Shown: in pieces, positions 1 through 11,600 of the stretch
How the letters are laid out: each line of letters starts with the position of its first letter
How positions within the stretch are numbered: position 1 is the stretch's first letter
DNA from: Oscarella lobularis
Taxonomy: Eukaryota; Porifera; Homoscleromorpha; Homosclerophorida; Oscarellidae
NCBI RefSeq assembly: GCF_947507565.1
Contig: NC_089182.1
Coordinates: 62,001-126,000 of the forward strand
DNA: 64,000 nucleotides
Reading direction: 5' to 3'
Notes under the pieces: model-generated
What the model saw: only the letters and a program-made list of their open reading frames with translations
The model's database searches: none
Told to the model about the DNA's origin: nothing
Position numbers and translations under genes: made by a program

Positions 1-1362
1 GCATTTATTTGAAAAATAAGCACCATCTCTTTCGTCGAAAAGCATGGAAGAGATTTCGATAAAATACAAATTTTCATGAAGCAAAAGTTGAAGAAACGTT
101 TGTCGACGTCGGATAAAGTGAAAAATCGCGATCAGGTTAATTAATTAATTAAACATTAATATTTGACCAGCGAAAAAATCAAATTTCTCTAGGTTCGACA
201 CATGTATTACAGAACATGGAACAAAGTATGTAAACTGATTGAAGAAACAGCAGGCAAACGAAAAAAAAGGAAAAAAGGGTCTCCCTTATGACGTCATTAT
301 CTGATAATAGGAAAAGAGGCTTTACCTCACGAAGTGGGAGATGAAAGTGTCAAGAAAGTGCGACGTGAAAAAGATGACGTCAAAAAGGGAACGAGAGAGG
401 AAATCAAAGCCATATTGGCTTATTTAGTACTAAAGAAAAAATTGAGAAGTCAAAAATAATAAATAAATAAATGAATACGTAATAAATGGTTTTTCTCAGA
501 AGACGATCCTAAATTTGGAGTGAGATTTACTCAATTGAAAAACCGAGGGTAAAAGACGAGAATTAAAAATTGATATATTTGCTGACTTTTCCTTTAGATC
601 TACCCTGTTTAAAGTCAAAGGCAAGAAAGTGAAGTAAGAGAATAATAAATAGTATTCTTCTCCCCATTATAGATTATTTACTGTATTGATTAGAGTGAAG
701 TTGCCCATATGCAAAGCTCTCAAAAAAGACGGTTAGTTGCTCTCTAATTCTTATATCATAAATCAATGTTTGCGTTTAGATGAAGAAGGCCACGTTTCCG
801 GGTTTGTTCCCCTCCTCCTCGTTCATTTGCCTTTCTTCTAATTTTTTTGTGTGTGTAGTGGTTCCGCTGTCTTATCATCACCTTCACTTCCAAAGAAAAT
901 CACTCTTCAACTTCTTCCCCAAACAAATCAGGATTTCATTGCCGTGCAATTATCCGCATGCAATCCAAGAGTGAAGTAAGCTCACAGACTCTATGACGTC
1001 ATCATATGATGACGTCACTTTAGAATGATTTTAACGCCATCGCAATCAATTGCATCAGTCATTTCGTACATGCAGTCCAAATGGGCACCATCACGTCACC
1101 CTGGCAACGTAGAGGGACCCGGATCTTCATTATGTTTTTTACCTCCTTCTTCTTCTTCTTCTTCCCCGGATGATGAAGATGAGGGGGAGGGGGAGTATCT
1201 TGAATGGACTTTGGATACGTCACGTGATGTCACTGTGGGAAAAATCTATCAGAAATTGAGCAAACCAAGCAAATTCGTTCTGCACTACAGTTGGACGAGA
1301 AAGAATCAAGTAGAAAACTTTTTTATATTATATTTATTATATCGTATTTTTAGTCTGTTGCC

Positions 1363-1400
<38 letters not shown>

Positions 1401-1421
1401 AACGACAACGAAAACGGAGGG

Positions 1422-1460
<39 letters not shown>

Positions 1461-3136
1461 TTCATCGTCGTTTTCTGCTCTCTCTCATCTCTGTCATCTC
1501 ATAACGGCGTCCAAAGAGAAAGAAAAACCAAAGTCTGTCTCCAAATCTCCAAAGATTTTATCCCCATTGAATTCAACGTCGTCTGCGTCCACTTCCGTCA
1601 CTTTTGCCGTTCCGTCAGCTGTATCAAGTTGTGGTGGCAACGTGAACAAACGCAGAGGATCTGGCGTAACATTGCCACCAGCAAAAAAACCAGATTTATC
1701 ATCAGGGGTAACTCTAATGACGTAAGAAAACGAAAATACATATTTCTTATTGAGATCTCATACGACTTTTTCTAGTCCTAGTGGTACTGTAAGGAAAGTC
1801 TTGTATTCTGGACGAGACGGAATTCAAGTAATAATAATAAATTAATAAATAAACGGTATTGATTATTTAATTGCTAGAGTGTTCCTGTTCCAATGAATCA
1901 TCTAATGCTTGCTATGAAACCCCTTCCTCCTCCGCCTCCGCCTCCAACTAGGCAACAAAAGGTAAAAACAAGTCACGTGCTAATTTTTTATTAATAATTT
2001 TTTGAAGTCTCTTCTACCCAAATTGACTCCATCGTTCACCGTTCCCGTTCTTCCGTCGCCAAAAAGCCGTTTACTCGCACCCAAGACCGTTCCTCCTCTC
2101 CCTCCCCCTCCCCCTCCTCCTCCTCCATCGTCATCATTGTCGTCGCCCCTGGCAACGACAACGGGTGCTTCACTCATTCAACTCGCTCTCAAAGCGTCCA
2201 ATATCAAAACGTCAACGTCATCACCTCGAAAAAGCCCGGATCCGGAACCAATTCATTCACAACCGTCCACTCCTCCTCCATCCACGCAAATGACGTTGGA
2301 ACAATTGCTCGAAACGCCCAAAAAAGATGGAGAAAACCAAAGAAAGAACGACAATGATGATGACGATGACAATCCCCCGGATGTTCTTGATGATTCCGTC
2401 AGTCTTAATGATGACGCATTACGAGGTCCGTTGCCCTCCGAAGACACTCTCTTTGGTTTTGCAACGAGCTCAAATGGATTTGGCGAAGCCACGGCCGTCG
2501 TCTCAGCGGAACCAACCAATTTTCTCAAGGCATTTAGTACAATTCCTTTTGGGGAGGGGAGAAAGGAGTCTTCACCAGTCAAGTCAGATATTGGAGATGA
2601 TTTGTCATGGTTACCTGAGGTGAGAAACACAGCAGTTTCTAAAATCAAAATTCATATGAAATTGTTCTTAGGTTGAGACATCATTGCCTGCAGGCTTCTT
2701 AGGTATGCATCATTAACCATATATGGTCAAGAAGAGCTATGATGTCACAAAGGAAAGCGGACCAATCAAGAGAAGAGGAATTCTTACGTTACGTTACATA
2801 AGAACTCTTGATTGGACGCTTGCCTTTGTGACATCATCGGTCACGTTAATCTTTCATTGATATTCTTCTAGGGCAATTGGAATCGTCTCCTGTAAAGATG
2901 AGGCACTTGTCACAGGTAACACATCTTCGGTGTCACTACTACGTTGTTTCTATTTCTTCTAGGACTCAACTTCGTCGTCGGATGGAAAAGAAAGTGTTGT
3001 TTTGTCTCGTCACATGGCTGATGTCGATTTGACATTGCGTTGCATGATGGAAGAAAACAGTGTTGACTTTGTCAACAAGTTTCATGATCTCGCTGCTCAG
3101 ATAGCTGATCCGGCAGGGAGTTCTTCGACTCGTTAA
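1..3136 (+). CDS. CRAMP1: CRAMP1/Cramped homologue, 3' part (5' truncated by window edge)
   Basis: Partial multi-exon gene. The first exon encodes KHGRDFDKIQ and ends VKNRDQ at about 139; the next, from about 193, encodes VRHMYYRTWNKVCKLI. Together these match the SANT-like domain of Cramped/CRAMP1 (GKDFEAIQ...VKNKEQVRHFYYRTW). Further short exons give KLPICKALKK near 700 and PKKITLQLLPQTNQ near 890. From about 1027 comes LTPSQSIASVISYMQSKW, and near 1230 VGKIYQKLSKPSKFVLHYSW, again in the family order. A low-complexity stretch follows (proline, acidic and Ser/Thr-rich), and the last exon ends at TAA 3134-3136. Cramped proteins are nuclear chromatin factors linked to Polycomb function and histone H1 gene expression (family knowledge). 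Internal exon junctions are approximate; the family call is firm. Confidence 0.85.
1363..1460. repeat. ACG and ATC trinucleotide microsatellites
   Basis: A run of ACG repeats (about 1363-1400) is followed by a run of ATC/TCA repeats (about 1422-1460). Both lie between coding blocks of the CRAMP1 homologue, most likely in an intron or a low-complexity coding stretch. Confidence 0.85.
2738..2840. mobile_element. MITE-like palindromic element in a CRAMP1 intron
   Basis: The left arm from 2738 (ATGATGTCACAAAGG, then CCAATCAAGAG) is repeated as an imperfect reverse complement ending near 2840 (CTCTTGATTGG ... CCTTTGTGACATCAT). The arms are about 40-45 bp around a short centre containing ACGTTACGTTAC. 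It fills most of the small intron between the exons ending near 2702 and starting near 2874. A related single arm lies at 44055-44130, so this is a dispersed family. No protein is encoded, as expected of a non-autonomous DNA element. Confidence 0.6.
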
Positions 3137-3244
3137 TGAATCAACAATTATTAATTAAGGTTGGATCGCCGCTCTAGTTTTATTGTTTGCGACGAAAACC
3201 TCAAAACTGTTCATACTGATTATAAGAAATTAATTAATTAATAA

Positions 3245-4041
3245 TTATTTCGTCATTGCCGGTTCGGAGACTCGACGCGTCAGACAACGATTCACAGTGA
3301 AAGTTTTGCGATAACCTTCTCCAATAAAAAAAGAGATGAAGAATTAAATAGTATCAAAATAGAAAATAATTATTACCGTAGGGATAATAACGAACAGTCA
3401 TCATAATGTCACTGGTAGATTTCAGTATTTTCACAGCCTATGATAATTGATGAGATGTTTCTGTGTAGAATCTCAATCAATCTCATCTAACCTGTGCGTG
3501 GTCTATGTCTCCGAATGAAGCCCCGTTCACATGGAGGATCTGGCAGGAAAAAGCGTCACGCCCCCTCCCTTTGAACACAATAGCTACATATGATACCTGA
3601 TCGCCAACTTTGAGTCCAATTTTCTCCGCTTCCGAATTTGGAACAATCTGAAAACGACAGACTTACGTACGTAAGGCTTGTCATCATTATCTTCGCTCAC
3701 CTTCGATATGTAGATGTCTGATCGTCGTTCGCTTCCGCCTCGAACGTGAAAACCGAGCTGAAATAAAGGATAAACGTCGCAACATCAATACAACAAGTTA
3801 TTTTCTCGCCTGATCCGATGGACCGGGCCTTTTCAAGTGGATATCGCGAGGTAAGAATGCTTCCAAATCGTTTCCGTAATCAGGATCGCCTTCTCTCTGC
3901 AGCCACACAAGTTTTTCGGCTCTGTTTTCGAATTTTCGGGCTTTGACCAACCTCCTCCGCTGGTATCCACGCCGGTGGCGGCTCATACGGAGGTAGATAC
4001 ACCGTTATCATGTCCTGATCGTCGAATGGTTCCAAAGCCAT
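3245..4041 (-). CDS. PDZD11: PDZ domain-containing protein 11 (PDZD11) homologue
   Basis: The start at 4041 gives an N-terminus with YLPPYEPPPAWIPAEE, the conserved lead of PDZD11 (human FLPAYENPPAWIPPHE). Splicing over a 64-bp intron continues REGDPDYGNDLEAFLPR, matching PDYNNELTQFLPR. The single PDZ domain follows, with carboxylate loop LGFHVRGG, then SDIYISKIVPNSEAEKIGL, GDQV and, in the next exons, AVKILKSTSDIMMTVRYYPY, ending before TAA at 3245. Family role: a small cytosolic PDZ scaffold that binds PLEKHA7 at junctions and the tails of membrane pumps. Length is close to the human protein (140 aa). It is divergently paired with CDC37. The start is supported by the conserved N-terminal motif. 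Confidence 0.88.
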
Positions 4042-4325
4042 TTTTCCCGCGTAGCGTGCGCACTCTTAACCGGAAGCGACGAAAAAATCGCAATTTCATC
4101 GTTCAAATCATCGCGTAATATTTTTTCAATTTTACAAACCGCTTTCATTGCTGAAAAGATTGAAAAAGAACGACGGGCTACGCACCTGTCATCGTACGGG
4201 CCACGCACCTGTCATCGTGGAACGTGATTGGCTGGCCGAGCTCAACGCCCGTATAACCGTTCCACCCCCAGCGAGAGACCTGGAAATTTCCAGAAGCTCT
4301 CTCTTTCTCTCTCTCTCTCATCGCC
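4042..4325. promoter_or_regulatory. Bidirectional promoter between PDZD11 and CDC37
   Basis: This 284-bp gap separates two divergent start codons, so it must hold both promoters. It contains two near-identical copies of a segment with CACCTGTCATCGT (about 4186-4219), and a CT-rich tract just before the CDC37 start that may be an initiator or 5' UTR. No clear TATA box was seen. Confidence 0.55.
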
Positions 4326-5457
4326 ATGGTTGACTACAGCAAATGGGACCACATCGAAGTGAGCGACGATGAAGACGACACGCACCCGAACGTCGATACG
4401 CCGAGCCTTTTTCGCTGGCGTCATCAGGCGAGAGTCGAACGAATGACCGAACAGCAAAACGAACGCGAATCATTCGAAGAAGGCGTATCGAAAACGAAAG
4501 GACGTCTCGCCGAATTGAAGAGAATGATGGAAAAGACGGAGGGTAAGGAGAGAGGAAACGGGAAAAATGAAAAAATATATATTATTTTATTTTATAGAGG
4601 AAGGTGGTGAAAATGTCCAAGAACGATTGGACAAGCTGAAACTGGAGATAGGCGAGCTGGAAAAACAGGAAAAACACTTCAAAGAAAAAGAAGCGGAACT
4701 TAAGAAAAAAGAACGTCTAACCCCATGGAACGTCGACACATTGAGCAGCGCCGGATTCGAAAAAACAATCATCAATCCAACCGACGATGAAAAAAAATCG
4801 AAAAAATCAGACGACGACATAGGAAAAGATTTCTGGGATGAACACGAAAAGGAAATCAAACATTATGGAATGCTACGCGATTATGATAGCAGTTCGGAAT
4901 TTCTACGCAAGAATCCTCATCTCGTTTGCGAAGCGGCGGCAAATTATTTAACGATATGGTGCATTACGTTGGAATGTCAGGAGAAACATGATCTGATGAG
5001 TCACGTGGCTAGGCAGACGATTGTCATGCAATATATTCTCGAATTGGCGCGTCAAATACGCAAGGATCCACGCGACACTTTTCTCACTTTTTTCAAGCGA
5101 ATTAAAGTCGCTGATGAGCAATACGTTGAAGCTATGGATGACGAGCATCGAGCGTTGATTGGTCGAGTGAAGGAACGCGCGAAAATTCGCATGAAAGCAA
5201 TTGAGGATGAAATTGAGGAAGAGGAGAGGAAGAAACGTCTTGGGCCTGGGGGATTGGATCCTGTCGAGGTTTTTGATTCGTTGCCTCAATCGATGAAGGA
5301 TTGTTTCGAGAAGAAGGATATACCAATGTTGCAAAAAGTTCTCAAGGAAATGGATCCCACTGAGGCAAGATTTCATATGAAGAGATGTATTGATTCGGGA
5401 ATGTGGGTTCCCGACGGAAAGACCGAATTAGCTGGCACTCAAGAGGACAAGAAGTAA
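4326..5457 (+). CDS. CDC37: Hsp90 co-chaperone Cdc37
   Basis: Two exons: 4326-4542 and 4598-5457. The N-terminus starts MVDYSKWDHIEVSDDEDD, the hallmark of Cdc37, including the conserved serine in the CK2 site context (human Ser13). A charged coiled coil follows (about residues 40-125), then the Hsp90-binding middle domain with RKNPHLVCEAAANYLTIWC. The C-terminus has PTEARFHMKRCIDSGMWVP, also conserved. Role: cytosolic adaptor that loads protein kinases onto Hsp90. Total about 360 residues, close to human (378). The ATG sits in a good context and nothing upstream extends it convincingly. Confidence 0.95.
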
Positions 5458-5622
5458 AAAAAACCGACATTTTTTGCTGTGGAATCGATGTGTTTTAGAC
5501 TTGTACTAACGCACGCGGCGTCGCACGTCACACTTACTAACGCGCACGCGGTCCCACGTGATTGGAACTGGTTACGTCACACGTCATTGTGTTCGCACCC
5601 TCGCGAAAAAAGTCTACGTGCT

Positions 5623-8600
5623 ATGTCGTCGTCTCCGAAGAAAGGTCGCGAAGGCGGCGAAGGCGGCGAATGGAAGGATATTCAGCAGAAAACGTTTACG
5701 CGCTGGTGCAATCAGAATCTCAAGTCGCGCGACATGAACGTCGACAGTTTGGCGACCGATTTCCACGACGGCATCAAGCTCATCAATTTACTCGAAGTTC
5801 TCTCCAAGAAAAGCTTCGGTCGCTACAACAAGAAAGCTAAAATCGTGCAGCAAAAGCACGAAAACTGCACGGCCTGCATCAAATTTATTCAATCGGAAGG
5901 CATGAAACTCGTCAATATCGGTGAGATTTTTAGCGATACGCAAGTGGGGCCTCCCAAGAGGGAACTGCAGCGCATGCTCAGATAATCGTCATCACGTGAT
6001 GATTATTTGTTACAGGCGCTTCCGACATCGTCGAAGGAAATATCAAACTCATTCTCGGAATTATTTGGACGTTGATTCTTCATTATCAAATCAGTGGACT
6101 TCCCAGATTTGGGTCCGATGACGACTCAAGTGGCAATGCCTCTGCCGACAAATCAGCCAGTCCAAAACAACTTCTCCTTCGTTGGATTCAATCTCAATTA
6201 CCCGAACGAGATATCAAGAATTTCACAACAGATTGGAATAGTGGCATCAATGTAGCTGCTCTTGTAGAGGCTCTTGCACCGGGTCTATGTCCAGAATGGA
6301 GACAAATGGACTCATCAACGCCACTTGAAAATGCGGATATGGCAATGACGAGAGCTGAAGAATGGCTTGGTGTTCCTCAGGTGGGCGTGGTCATTGAAAT
6401 TTAAATAATTAATTAATTATCTTTGTGTATTTTAGGTGCTTCATGCACAGGATTTGATTAATCCTAAAATTGACGAATTGAGCGTCATGACGTATCTATC
6501 CTATTTCCCTGAAGCAAAACCGAAGGAGGGCATGCCCACTTTCGGTACACCAAAGCCACAGAAGAAGACAGCTGCAAAGAAGAAGAGGAAAGAAAAGAGA
6601 AAGAAAAGAAAGAAGGAAAAGGATTCAAAAGACGGCGGAAGTCACTCAGACTCTTCTGCTAAAAGTAGCAGCAGCAGCAGCAGTAGCAGTAGTTCAAGTA
6701 GCGAAGACGAAGAAACAGACGCCGTTCAAACAACAGATTTCAAAAAATTTCTCGATGAAAGAGCATCCGTCAACGTAACAAAGGAATACGCAGAGGTAAT
6801 AATAAATAATAAATAATTAAAATAATACCTCTCCTCTATAATATATGCATTCTAATAGGGTGGAAAAGAAATGGTTCACGTTGTTCTCGGAAGTCAAGCT
6901 TGCGATTTAGACTCCATGGTTTCCGCAATGGCTCACTCCTATTTCAATGAACAAGTAATAATAATAATTAATATATATTTATTTTGAATTCTTAATGTCA
7001 GGTGAACAAATCATTCGAACAACCCTCATCTCTTCTTCTTCCCATCTTCAATCTTCCGCGTAGCAACATTGAACTTCGCGCAGAAGCCGTCGAACTATTC
7101 AAAGAATGTCACGTGAATGCCAACAGCGTCACGTGCATCGACGATATCAATCTCGCTCATCTCCAAGACGAAGGCCGACTTAAACTCACGCTCGTCGATC
7201 ACAACGTACTTCCGCCTCAACAACGTCGTTTTATCCCGGATGTAGTTGAAATCCTGGATCACCACGACGATCAAACGGAAGACATCTTCGATCCCAATCT
7301 TCCGATTTGGATCGAACCGGAAGTGGGTACGTGCGCGACGCTCATCGCCGAATGTTTTCTCGATCAAATGCCAGATGCACTGGAAAAGAACCCGGATCTT
7401 GCTCGACTTCTCCTCGGCGTCATTCTCTTCAAAACCGTTAATTTGAACCCGGATGCTGGTCGCGCGACGGAACGCGACGGCGAAGCGGTTGAAAAACTCG
7501 TCGCTATAACGGGCGTCGATCAAAACGCTCTCTTTGGTCGACTTCAATCGTCGCTCTTCGACTCCACTGCTACTTTATCCGCTTATGATCTTCTCCAAAG
7601 AGACTATCGCGATGCAGCTGAAGAATCGAGTGACGGCATGCGCATTGGCGCTTCTTCTATGCCCGTTTCCTTAGCAACGTTCGTTGCCAAGTCAGATGCT
7701 AGTGACGCTTTGGAGAAATTCGTTGGGGAACGTGACGTAGGCGTTCTACTTCTTGTTTGCATTTCATTGGGTGAGGGGGGCCAACCACAGAGGCAATTAG
7801 GCGTTTATTGTCGCAATGATGGATTGAGACAAGCGCTCGATTCTTATTTGACGGCGCAAGAGGCTTTGTCGTTGACAAAAGTGTCTTTGGAATTCGATTC
7901 GTCGTGTCTTGGATATGATCAAGGTGACGTGCGCATGTCGAGGCGGGTTGTCATGCCGATGATCGTGACGGGGTTGAGTGAAATCGCGGAAAAGGGTCCC
8001 GAAATGGGAAGTTGGGTTGTCGTGACGCCAAAGGAAGACACTCGAACGGATTTTAAGAAGTTTTTGGACGATCGAGCAGCCGTCGAATCAGCAAGACAAG
8101 CCTTAGAGGTGCAGTGTACAATAATAAATAAAATAAATAATGAAATAAAATGACGTCATCTCTAGGGTCCAAGTGAACGAATTCAAGTTGTTCTTGGCAG
8201 TCAGACTGGCGATTTAGATTCCGTTGTTTCAGCTCTAGCGCTAGCCTACTTTGACGAACAGGTACATTATTTATATAAATAAATGAATAAATAAATAAAT
8301 CATTTCTTTTCTATATAGAAATCTCAGTCACGTGGCTATACTAATCTGACTCCATTCCCCGTGATCAATGCACCGCGATCGAATCTCGAACTTCTCGGCG
8401 ATGCAACGCAACTATTTTCGGATTGCAACGTGGATACCGTCTCCATTCCCTGCATTGATGACGTCAATTTGAACGTGCCTCATTCCAAAGGCACCCTTCG
8501 TCTCACTCTCGTCACACACAACGCGCTCGATATCAATCAAAATGACTACATCCCGGATGTCGTCGGAATCATCGACAATCACATGGACGAAACTCACGAC

Positions 8601-11600
8601 GTCTATGGAAGTGTGAAGAAACATATCGAAGAAGCCGGATCGTGCGCGACGCTCGTCGCCGAGCGATTTCTCGAAGAAATGCCACGTGCGCTCGAAAAGA
8701 ACCCGGATCTCGCGAGTCTTCTCTTGGGCGTAATCCTTCTCGAAACGGTCAATCTCAATCCGGATGCCGGTCGAACGACGACGAAAGATCGCGACGTTGC
8801 GGCGCGACTCGGCGAATACGCGGACATCGATGCAAAATCGCTTTTTCCTCAACTCCAATCGGCGCGCTTCAATCCCGCTTCGGGATTGAGCGCATTCGAT
8901 TTGCTACGACGCGATTATCGCCAAGGCGTGTCAGGCGACGTCGACGTTCGCGCTGGAGCGTCATCAATCCCCGAAAGTCTCGTCGGATTTCTTCGTCGCC
9001 CCGACGCCGGCGAAGCGCTCGAAAAATTCGCCGCTAAACGCCGTTTGGACGCACTTCTACTCGTCTGCATTTTTTTCGACGACGAACTCAACGTTCCTCG
9101 ACGACAACTCGGTATCTATTGTCGCGGCGATCCCGATCTTCGACGCGATCTCGCACAACGATTTGAAACGCAAGAAACGCTCGCTTTAACGCGCGCTACA
9201 TCGACCGAATCAAACACCGACGTTTTCAAACAAGGAAACGTTCGCGCTTCGCGGAGAGTCACCTTACCCATGATCATGACGTTTCTCAAGGAACGAGCGG
9301 CGAGAACAGATTTCAAATTATTTGTTGATCAGAGAGCGTGCGTTGCCGTTGCCAAGGAGGCAGCGTTGCATAGCGACACCAATGAATTGGCTCTCGTTCT
9401 TGGCAGTCAAACGGGTGACGTGGATTCCATGGTATCTGCACTTGCGCAAGCCTATTTTGACGAACAGTCTGTTTCCAAGACAACGCGATATCCCGTATTC
9501 AACGCACCGCGTGAAACAATTTGTCTTCACGAAGATGCAGCGCGTCTTTTTGCCGATTGCAATTTGGACACGTCATCAGTCACGTGCATCGATGACGTCG
9601 ATTTGAAACCGTCACATGATCATTCCAAACTTGGTCTCACTCTCGTCACTCATAACGCTCTGAGCCCGGATCAACGTCATTACGCCACTGACGTCATTTC
9701 CATCATTGATAATCATCGAGACGAAACGCAAGATGCTTATGAGGACACCGTAGAGAAACATATTGAAGAAGCAGGAGCATGCGCGACGCTTGTTGCCGCG
9801 CGATTTCTCGACGAAATGCCACACGCATTGGAAAAAAATCCCGATTTAGTTCGTCTTCTCTTGGGCGTCATTCTCCTGGAGACTGTCAATCTGAACCCGG
9901 AAGCGGGCAGGACGACGGCAAAAGATCGCGACATAGCGGCACGTCTCGGCGAATACGTCGTTTTCAATGCCGAATCCGTTTTCCCGCAACTCCAATCGGC
10001 GCGCTTTAGCCCCTCCGAGCACCTCAACGCTTATAATCTTCTCCGACGCGACTATCGCGACGGTGCCGTCGAAGCGCCAGGCGGCGTTCGAGCGGGCGCA
10101 TCATCAATAACGGAGAGTTTGTCGGCGTTTTTGACGCGTCCCGATGCCTCTGACGCTTTGGAGCGTTTTGCTTCGGAACGCGATACGAGTGTTCTACTTC
10201 TCGTTTGCATTTTCTTTGATGATGAATCGCGAATGCCTCGACGCCAGCTTGGAGTCTATTGTCGTGACGATCGCTTGCGCGAACGCACTGTTGCTTATTT
10301 GGCCGAACAGGATTTACTTGCCTTGTCGCCCTTGACAACGAGTCTTACTCCTATCGCAGCGTTCGCTCAGGGAAATGTGAAAGCATCGCGAAAAGTCGTC
10401 TTGCCACTTTTGGTCGCCGGGATCAATGAATTTGCCGGCGCCGCAAAAACCGATTTTAAAGTCTTCATTGAGGAACGCGCGTCAGTTAGCGTTGCTAGGG
10501 AGAGAGCTTCAGTAAGTGACATCATCATCATCATGAGAGAAATCTTTTAATGTATCTCTTTTATGAAGGATCCTTCAAAGGATTTTGGAGTTGTTCTTGG
10601 CAGCCAGGCTTGTGACGTTGACTCGACTGTTTCAGCTGTAGCCTATGCCTATTTCCTTGAACAGGTATTACGTCACAATGAGTTTTTAACGCGCGCATCA
10701 ATTATTCTTTTTCTTTCAGACTACAACAAAGCCTTCGTATCCTCCTTTCCCCATCTTTAACAGTCAACGAACAGACGTTTCCTTGCGTCCTGACGTCATC
10801 AAAGTCTTCACAGATTCTAATATCGACTTGGAATCGATTCCCTGTATCGATGACGTCGATTTGAATTCTCGTCGTCGTAACGGCGGTCTCGAATTGTCGC
10901 TCGTCGCTCACAACGTCCCCTCTCCGTCGCAAACCGATTTCATCTTCTCACCAACCGTCATTCACATCCTAGATCACCATGACGACGAAACAGCTGACCT
11001 CTTCCCAACCGAAGTCAAAGAAATGGCGAAAACCGGTTCAACAGCGACTCTCATTGCGCAAAAATTCCTCAAAGAAAGTCCAAACTCATTACCAAAAAAT
11101 CCCGACCTCGCAAAACTTCTCCTAAGCGCAATTCTCCTCGAAACATCAAACCTGACACCAGACGCGAAACGCGCAACGGAAACAGATCGCCAAATCGTCG
11201 AAAAACTCACTCAACTCATCGATCGTCCCAATTACGCCGATTTGGAATCGGCGCGTTTTTTCCCGCCAGATATTAATTCCGCCTACGATCTTCTCCGTCG
11301 CGACTACAAGGACTCCGCTTCGCCCAAATTGTCCGACACTCGTGGCGGCGCTGCCTCCATCCCGGAAAGCGTGGACGTGTTTCTCGCTCGTCCCCATGCC
11401 AACGAAGCGCTCCAACGCATAACGACGGAGAAAAACGTCTCCGTTTTGATGCTGAATTGCGTTTGGAAAGAGAACGAAGGATCCGTTGACATCAAACGGC
11501 AATTGGGAATTTATTCTCGCGATAACGGCGACAGGAAAAAAGTCTTTGACTATTTCGTCGCTCAAACGTCCGCTAGATTGACTCCCGTTGAAATTACGGC

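Noticed and set aside
1422-1460. Poly-His ORF from ATC repeats taken as a coding tract
   Set aside because: Follows a likely donor after the PSKFVLHYSW exon; more likely intronic microsatellite.
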